From contig JAJQEO010000062.1 in NCBI GenBank assembly GCA_021201665.1, positions 1 through 46,607 on the forward strand: a stretch of DNA of 46,607 nucleotides. The letters are read 5' to 3'. The notes below the pieces were generated by a model, which saw nothing but the letters and a program-made list of their open reading frames with translations, ran no database searches and was not told the DNA's origin. The DNA is from Lachnospiraceae bacterium. Its GTDB lineage: Bacteria; Bacillota; Clostridia; Lachnospirales; Lachnospiraceae. Below, one piece after another: positions 41,707 to 46,607 of this stretch. The position numbers and the translations under genes were made by a program. How positions within the stretch are numbered: the stretch's first letter is position 1; the number at the start of each line of letters is the position of its first letter.

Positions 41707-42333
41707 ATGAGAAAAAATGTAATTGATACAGATCTGAGCGGTAAGGTAGCGGTGGTTACCGGTGCCGGCGGCGTACTCTGCAGTGATCTGGCAAAGACGC
41801 TTGCGCGCGCGGGCGCGAAGGTGGCGCTCCTGAACCGGAGTACGGACGCGATTGAACGGTTTGCCGCCGATATCAATGCGGAAGGCGGAACTGCGAAGGC
41901 GTACAAGTGCAATGTGCTGGAGAAGGACACCTGCATGGCAGTGGCAGAGCAGGTCCAAAACGACTTCGGGCCGTGCGACATTCTGGTAAACGGCGCGGGA
42001 GGCAACAACCCGAGAGCGCAGACGGATAAGGAATTCTATGAGAAGGGCGATATTGACGCGGATACTCAGAGTTTTTTTGATCTCTCGGAGGATGGCGTCG
42101 ACGCGGTCTTCAGTCTGAACTTTAATGGAACATTGATACCGACACAGGCATTTGCGCGTCAGATGATTGGGCGGACCGGCCGGATCCTCGCGGGGACACC
42201 GATGGGACGATTTGGTGAGCCTAAGGATCTGGAAGGTGCGCTTTTATTCTTGGTGAATAACGAGGCGGCAGGATTCATCACCGGTGTCGTGCTCCCGATC
42301 GACGGCGGATTCCAGGCGTATTCAGGAGTGTGA
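41707..42333 (+). pseudogene. SDR oxidoreductase (fructuronate-reductase type) with in-frame loss of the catalytic segment
   Basis: A 208-residue product of a family that is normally near 275. The N-terminal NAD-binding half is intact (KVAVVTGAGGVLCSDLAKTLA, DILVNGAGGNNPRAQ, LNFNGTLIPTQAFARQMIGR), and the C-terminal end is intact (ILAGTPMGRFGEPKDLEGALLFLVN, GFITGVVLPIDGGFQAYSGV). The middle, which carries the catalytic Ser and YxxxK, is missing; the join lies at about residues 156-159 (42172-42183). The frame is open, so a shortened protein could be made but should not catalyse. Position after uxuA suggests the ancestor reduced fructuronate to mannonate. Confidence 0.85.
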
Positions 42334-42350
42334 CGGTTTCGGAGCGTTAA

Positions 42351-42380
42351 ATTATAGTAAACGACGTAAGCCGTTTTACT
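42351..42380. repeat. Repeat D copy downstream of the SDR gene
   Basis: ATTATAGTAAACGACGTAAG then CCGTTTTACT, the best-formed copy. Its TATAAT end reads left into the SDR gene in antisense. The region 42334-42702 also has an 18-bp direct repeat, CTTCGACGCGAAAATGAT, at 42537-42554 and 42563-42580, and no gene. Confidence 0.75.
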
Positions 42381-42702
42381 TTTGCCCGGTATGAAGCTCT
42401 GGCTCACGCGAGATATATTCCATATGGCACCTCCATTTTACGAAAATCAGTGATCAAAGCTATATTGTCATAAAAATGCTTTTTGCCAGGCTTATGGTCG
42501 CGCTGATATTTTTGGCCTTGATGTTTTTCGGTTTGTCTTCGACGCGAAAATGATGTCCGCTGCTTCGACGCGAAAATGATTGAAATCTTTCTGACTTCGT
42601 GATAACCTGTTACAGATCACACTTCGTGGCGGGCTGCGCAGCCGGAGTATGACGTGTAATGAGAATCTGGTACAGAATGAAAGAAAGGACACATAAATTG
42701 AT

Positions 42703-43686
42703 ATGAGATTATTTGTGTACAGCATGCGCGAGTTCGACGAGCTGCCCTGCTTTGAAAAATTCTGCGCGAAATATGGTATTGATTTCGACTATACGACACA
42801 GACTCCGTGCCTGGAGAACCTGGGGCTTTGCAAGGGGTATGAGGTGGTGGATATCATCACCACCGTCATTGACCGCCCGATGCTGGACGAGCTTCACAGG
42901 CTTGGCGTGCGCTGCCTGACGACCCGGACGATCGGCTATGACCACATTGACACCGAGTACGCAAAGCAGCTGGGCATCGGTGTCGCTCATGTGAGCTATT
43001 CCCCAAACAGCGTGGCGGACTACACGATCATGCTGATGCTCATGGGCTGCCGCCGCATGAAGCACATCATGGAGCGTGCCGCAGTGCAGGATTACACGCT
43101 CAAAGGCAAGCTTGGCCGGGAGATTCAGGACTGCACGGTCGGGATCATCGGCACCGGACGGATCGGAAAAACGCTGATCCGCCATCTTTCCGGCTTCGGA
43201 TGTGAAATGCTCGCCTACGATATCTACGAAAGTGACGAGGTGAAAGAGCACGCGCGGTACGTAGATCTGGAAACAATTTACCGGGACTGTGACATCATCA
43301 CGCTGCACGCGCCGGCCACGGAGGACAACTACCACATGATCGACGCAGGCGCGATCGAAAAGATGAAGCCCGGCGTGATGCTCATCAACTGCGCCCGAGG
43401 CTCCCTCGTGGACACAGACGCACTGATCGACGGCGTCGAGAGCGGAAAGATTGGCTTTGCGGGTCTCGATGTGATCGAGCATGAGAGCGGGCTGTATTAT
43501 TTCAACCGCATGGGAGAGCCGCTCCACAATCCGAAGCTCGCAATCCTGCGTTCCTATTCCAACGTGATCGTGAGTCCCCACACTGCATTTTACACGGACG
43601 AAGCAGTGGCCAACATGGCGGAGAATTCCATCCTCGGAGCTATCAGCTTCATGAAGGGTGAGGAAAATCCGTTTTTGCTGCATTGA
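42703..43686 (+). CDS. D-2-hydroxyacid dehydrogenase, D-lactate dehydrogenase type
   Basis: NADH-dependent reductase of 2-keto acids, 327 residues. The nucleotide loop is VGIIGTGRIGKT. The catalytic triad Arg232 (NCARGS), Glu261 (DVIEHE) and His293 (SPHTAF) has the same spacing as Arg235/Glu264/His296 of D-lactate dehydrogenase, which supports this branch over formate or glycerate dehydrogenases. The start at 42703 follows GAAAGGA. It sits at the end of the hexuronate genes and may reduce pyruvate produced there or a sugar-derived keto acid. Confidence 0.9.
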   Translation: MRLFVYSMREFDELPCFEKFCAKYGIDFDYTTQTPCLENLGLCKGYEVVDIITTVIDRPMLDELHRLGVRCLTTRTIGYDHIDTEYAKQLGIGVAHVSYSPNSVADYTIMLMLMGCRRMKHIMERAAVQDYTLKGKLGREIQDCTVGIIGTGRIGKTLIRHLSGFGCEMLAYDIYESDEVKEHARYVDLETIYRDCDIITLHAPATEDNYHMIDAGAIEKMKPGVMLINCARGSLVDTDALIDGVESGKIGFAGLDVIEHESGLYYFNRMGEPLHNPKLAILRSYSNVIVSPHTAFYTDEAVANMAENSILGAISFMKGEENPFLLH

Positions 43687-43810
43687 TAGAAATTTTCAGC
43701 AGCGTGTCAGTATTATTCTGACTTTCAGTACGGGATCAGGCAGAGTACGATATCTGACCGCGGTGGAAAAGTAAAAAGTATTAAGAAATAGAGCAATGCT
43801 GGAGGCAGGC

Positions 43811-45262
43811 ATGAAATTAGATTATGATGTGATTATTATAGGAGCCGGTCCGGGCGGTATATTTGCGGCTTACGAGCTGGCCGGACGCAGGCCGGATCTG
43901 CGCGTGGCGGTTTTTGAGAAGGGACATTCCCTGGAAAAGCGGAAATGCCCGATTGACGGGGAAAAGGTGAAGACCTGCATCGGCTGTAAGACCTGCTCGA
44001 TCATGAGCGGATTTGGCGGGGCGGGCGCGTTTTCGGACGGAAAGTATAATGTGACGAATGATTTTGGCGGTACCCTGCACGAATACATTGGCAAGCAGAA
44101 GGCGCTTGAGCTGATGTATTATGTCGATGAGATTAATATGAAGTACGGCGGCGGGGGGACGAAGATGTACTCGACAGCCGGGACGAAGTTCAAGAAGCTC
44201 TGTATGCAGAACAGGCTGAGCCTCCTGGATGCTTCCGTGCGCCATTTGGGGACGGATATTAATTACCGGGTTCTGGAGAATCTTTACGATTATCTGAAGG
44301 AAAAGGTGACCTTTTTCTTTGACACGCCTGTGGAAAGCGTGGAGAAGATGGAGGGAGAGGGAGGCTATCTCGTCCATGTTGGCCGTTCTGTTCACTCAGC
44401 TGTGCGGGCGGCGGAGCAGTCCGGCACTTTAAGTGATGGAAGCACGCCGGAGGATTCGTGCGCATTCTTCTGCCGCGAGTGCGTCATTTCCGTGGGCAGG
44501 AGCGGCAGCAAGTGGATGGAGAAAATCTGCGGCGAGATGGGGATCCCGACCAAGTCTAACCGGGTGGATATCGGCGTGCGGGTAGAGCTTCCGGCGGTTA
44601 TCTTTTCCCACCTGACAGACGAGCTCTATGAGAGCAAAATCGTCTATCGTACAGAAAAATTTGAGGACCGGGTGCGCACCTTCTGCATGAATCCGAACGG
44701 GATTGTCGTGAACGAGAATACAAACGGTATCATCACGGTCAACGGACACAGCTATGAGTCTGAGGAAATGCAGACGGAGAATACGAACTTTGCTCTTCTG
44801 GTAGCGAAGCATTTTTCCGAGCCGTTCAAGGACAGCAACGGCTATGGCGAGAGCATCGCGCGTCTTTCCAATATGCTTGGCGGCGGCGTGATCGTCCAGC
44901 GGTTCGGCGACCTGGTTCGCGGGCGGCGCAGCACGGTATCTCGTATTGAGGAAGGCCTGGTACAGCCAACCCTGAAGGCAACGCCTGGAGACTTAAGCCT
45001 GGTGCTGCCAAAGCGGATTCTGGACGGGATTATCGAGATGATCTACGCGCTGGATAAGATCGCGCCGGGCACGGCCAACGACGACACGCTGCTGTATGGC
45101 GTGGAGGTCAAGTTTTACAATATGGAAGTCGATATTGATGAAAACCTGGAGACGAAAAACAAGGGGCTGTACGTCATCGGGGATGGAAGCGGCGTAACGC
45201 ATTCCCTGTCGCACGCGTCCGCGAGCGGCGTCTATGTCGCCAGGAAGATCTGCGGGAAATAA
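43811..45262 (+). CDS. FAD-dependent oxidoreductase (uncharacterised NAD(FAD) dehydrogenase family)
   Basis: A 483-residue flavoprotein. FAD-binding DVIIIGAGPGGIFAAYEL opens the protein and GDGSGVTHSLSHASASGVYVA closes it. A cysteine cluster (KCPIDGEKVKTCIGCKTC) and the SGFGGAGAFSDGKYN loop mark the COG2509-like group, whose substrate is unknown. Between about residues 190 and 220 a Ser/Glu/Ala-rich stretch (VHSAVRAAEQSGTLSDGS) appears to be an insertion. ATG 43811 follows GGAGG (43801-43805) and is preferred to ATG 43796. Confidence 0.87.
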   Translation: MKLDYDVIIIGAGPGGIFAAYELAGRRPDLRVAVFEKGHSLEKRKCPIDGEKVKTCIGCKTCSIMSGFGGAGAFSDGKYNVTNDFGGTLHEYIGKQKALELMYYVDEINMKYGGGGTKMYSTAGTKFKKLCMQNRLSLLDASVRHLGTDINYRVLENLYDYLKEKVTFFFDTPVESVEKMEGEGGYLVHVGRSVHSAVRAAEQSGTLSDGSTPEDSCAFFCRECVISVGRSGSKWMEKICGEMGIPTKSNRVDIGVRVELPAVIFSHLTDELYESKIVYRTEKFEDRVRTFCMNPNGIVVNENTNGIITVNGHSYESEEMQTENTNFALLVAKHFSEPFKDSNGYGESIARLSNMLGGGVIVQRFGDLVRGRRSTVSRIEEGLVQPTLKATPGDLSLVLPKRILDGIIEMIYALDKIAPGTANDDTLLYGVEVKFYNMEVDIDENLETKNKGLYVIGDGSGVTHSLSHASASGVYVARKICGK

Positions 45263-45305
45263 ATGCTGTATTTTGCGCGGAAAGATTTAAGAAGAACAGA
45301 CGGGA

Positions 45306-45453
45306 CGGTCAGCTCAGAGAAGCGTTGAAAAAGCGGATGATTCGGTCAGTTCAGAGAAGCGTTGAAAGAGCGGATGATTCGGTCAGTTCAGAGAAGCGCT
45401 GCAAAAGCGAGTGATGCGGTCTGTTCAGAAAAGCACTGCAAAAGCGGGTAATG
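45306..45453. repeat. Four 37-bp tandem repeats after the FAD oxidoreductase gene
   Basis: Units start at 45306, 45343, 45380 and 45417, each 37 bp, of the form CGGTCAGTTCAGAGAAGCG then TTGAAAGAGCGGATGATT. Units 1 and 2 differ at two positions and units 3 and 4 drift further. No ORF depends on them. The rest of 45263-45747 shows only an 8-codon frame (about 45630-45653) with a good ribosome site, perhaps a gene stub near the transposase. Confidence 0.88.
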
Positions 45454-45747
45454 CAGCCTGCGTGGGCAGACGTGCAGGAGGCGGACAGCGTGACCGGATC
45501 ATGGCAGGACAATTGACAGAAACAGAGATAAAAAATGAGCGGTCTCGGAAACTCGATACACAATTGAAACAATTCTGAAAAATTAAGGCATTTGTGTTGA
45601 TGAAGCTGTTCATACAAGAAGGAGGGCTGATGACGAAAATGAGATTGATATAATGAAGGGCATGCTTCTTAGACCTTCTGAAATCAGAAGATCTGAAATG
45701 TATCCTGCGAAGAACCTGTAATTATATATAGAAGAAAGCCAAGGCTG

Positions 45748-46607
45748 TCATGCGACAGCTGCCATCTGGAGTTGCTTATAGCGAGCGTCCAGGTGCAGGC
45801 AGATTCCGATCATGGTTGTCAGGAACGAATAATGACTTCTCGTATGGATTTTCATCCGATGAAGCCCGTAATCATTCAGAATTTTGTTGTTGATACGCTC
45901 TGTTGCGGTTCTCTGGTTGTATATTTTCTTATATGCATCAGTTCCCCGTGGCACTTCCGTGTATAAACGAATGTCCCATTCGGTTTTAGTTTTAACCACA
46001 TGACCATATACGGAGGAAGGTGAACAGCAGCATTTACACATCTCCACATGATTTTTACCATAAGGGCAACGCCAGATCAGTTCCTTTCTTGAACGGTCAG
46101 TGCCGTTTGGGATCATGCGGAGGCCTGCCTTGCACAGAGGGGTGCCGTCTTTGTCTATACGGATGCCATCCGGTATTGTTTTTGGGTGACCACGCTTCGA
46201 ATTGAGGTCGATAAAGGCGCGAATTCCCTTGTCTTTCAGGAGTTCATAAGTAGGATAATTGTCCATTGCGGAGTCAAGGCACATGTTTTCAGGCTTCAGG
46301 GCGGGCATAAAAGTCTGCATTTCATGAAATGCAGCGATAAAGTTTACAGAATCATGCCTTTTGGCTGACGTAAACCTTAAAAGCAAAGGAATGTCCGTGC
46401 GCAGTTCGCTGTTATGGCAGGAAATATGGAACAGGGTAAAACCGTAATAATATTTATCAATGTCACTGTCCCATCCCCAGGCGGCATCCGGGTCTGCATA
46501 ATGGCGCGGGGCAGCTGCCCAGTCTTCATCAGAGACGGAATCATCGCGTACACCCACATGATGCCCTCTTGGATTGGCATGGGTATGGACGCAGGTGCCG
46601 TCGCCGG
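45748..46607 (-). mobile_element. DDE transposase of an insertion sequence, cut by the window edge
   Basis: The minus-strand frame is open past the GTG at 46557 to the window edge (preceding residues GDGTCVHTHANPRGHH), so the visible part of at least 286 residues is the C-terminal portion. It fits IS4/IS1182-type DDE transposases: GWDSDIDKYYYGFTLFHISCHN, the metal Asp in NMCLDSAMDNYPTYELL, FIDLNSKRG, and the C-terminal ATERINNKILNDYGLHRMKIHTRSHY with its catalytic Glu. The terminal repeat of the element could not be located between 45660 and 45748. Confidence 0.85.

Noticed and set aside
42709..43683. 324-codon minus-strand frame opposite the dehydrogenase
   Set aside because: Mirror of the D-lactate-dehydrogenase-like gene, whose catalytic triad is intact on the plus strand.
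45306..45453. CRISPR array near the right end
   Set aside because: Units are directly joined, degenerate and spacer-free.

Overview
The window looks like chromosome from an anaerobic Clostridia bacterium, most likely a gut Lachnospiraceae of roughly 50% GC. The grounds are protein character (OhrR-type MarR, GPH symporters, Lachnospiraceae-like SDR and UxuA), strong Shine-Dalgarno sequences, several GTG/TTG starts, and a corrinoid/tetrahydrofolate methyl-transfer set like those of acetogens. No rRNA, tRNA or CRISPR array was seen.

Layout. 1-3.1 kb: Nudix hydrolase, ketopantoate-reductase-like protein, and a glutathione peroxidase with an OhrR-type regulator and a probable OhrR box over its promoter. 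3.1-9.7 kb: a divergent methyltransferase locus. On the minus strand lie a URO-D-family methyltransferase, an unrecognised 56-residue protein, a corrinoid protein and a methyl-THF methyltransferase. On the plus strand lie a TetR regulator, an ASKHA/ferredoxin reductive activator and a DUF1638 protein. Together these form a plausible demethylation module that delivers methyl groups to tetrahydrofolate; the substrate is not evident. 9.8-18.3 kb: a defence island with an MqsR-like toxin, a Panacea-type antitoxin and a complete Wadjet system (jetA-D, probably type II). 18.4-23.0 kb: TetR and membrane-anchored FKBP pair, a stand-alone DnaK and Pta. 23.4-30.4 kb: TldD/TldE protease pair and a heterodimeric ABC exporter. 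30.7-45.3 kb: a small YeaQ-type membrane protein, then a carbohydrate region: AraC regulator divergent from GH2, GPH symporter, HAD phosphatase, GH3, mannonate dehydratase, an internally deleted SDR, a D-lactate-dehydrogenase-like enzyme and an FAD protein. The right edge cuts a transposase.

The most unusual layer is repeats. Several intergenic palindromic families recur, including one whose end supplies a -10-like hexamer in front of dnaK, pta and the corrinoid gene. In addition, in-frame repeat expansions sit inside conserved proteins: seven 36-bp units in an ABC exporter ATPase domain, a 42-bp duplication in the ferredoxin domain of the corrinoid activator, and a palindrome-bearing insert in the GH2 enzyme. 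The SDR beside uxuA has lost its catalytic segment by a precise in-frame deletion.
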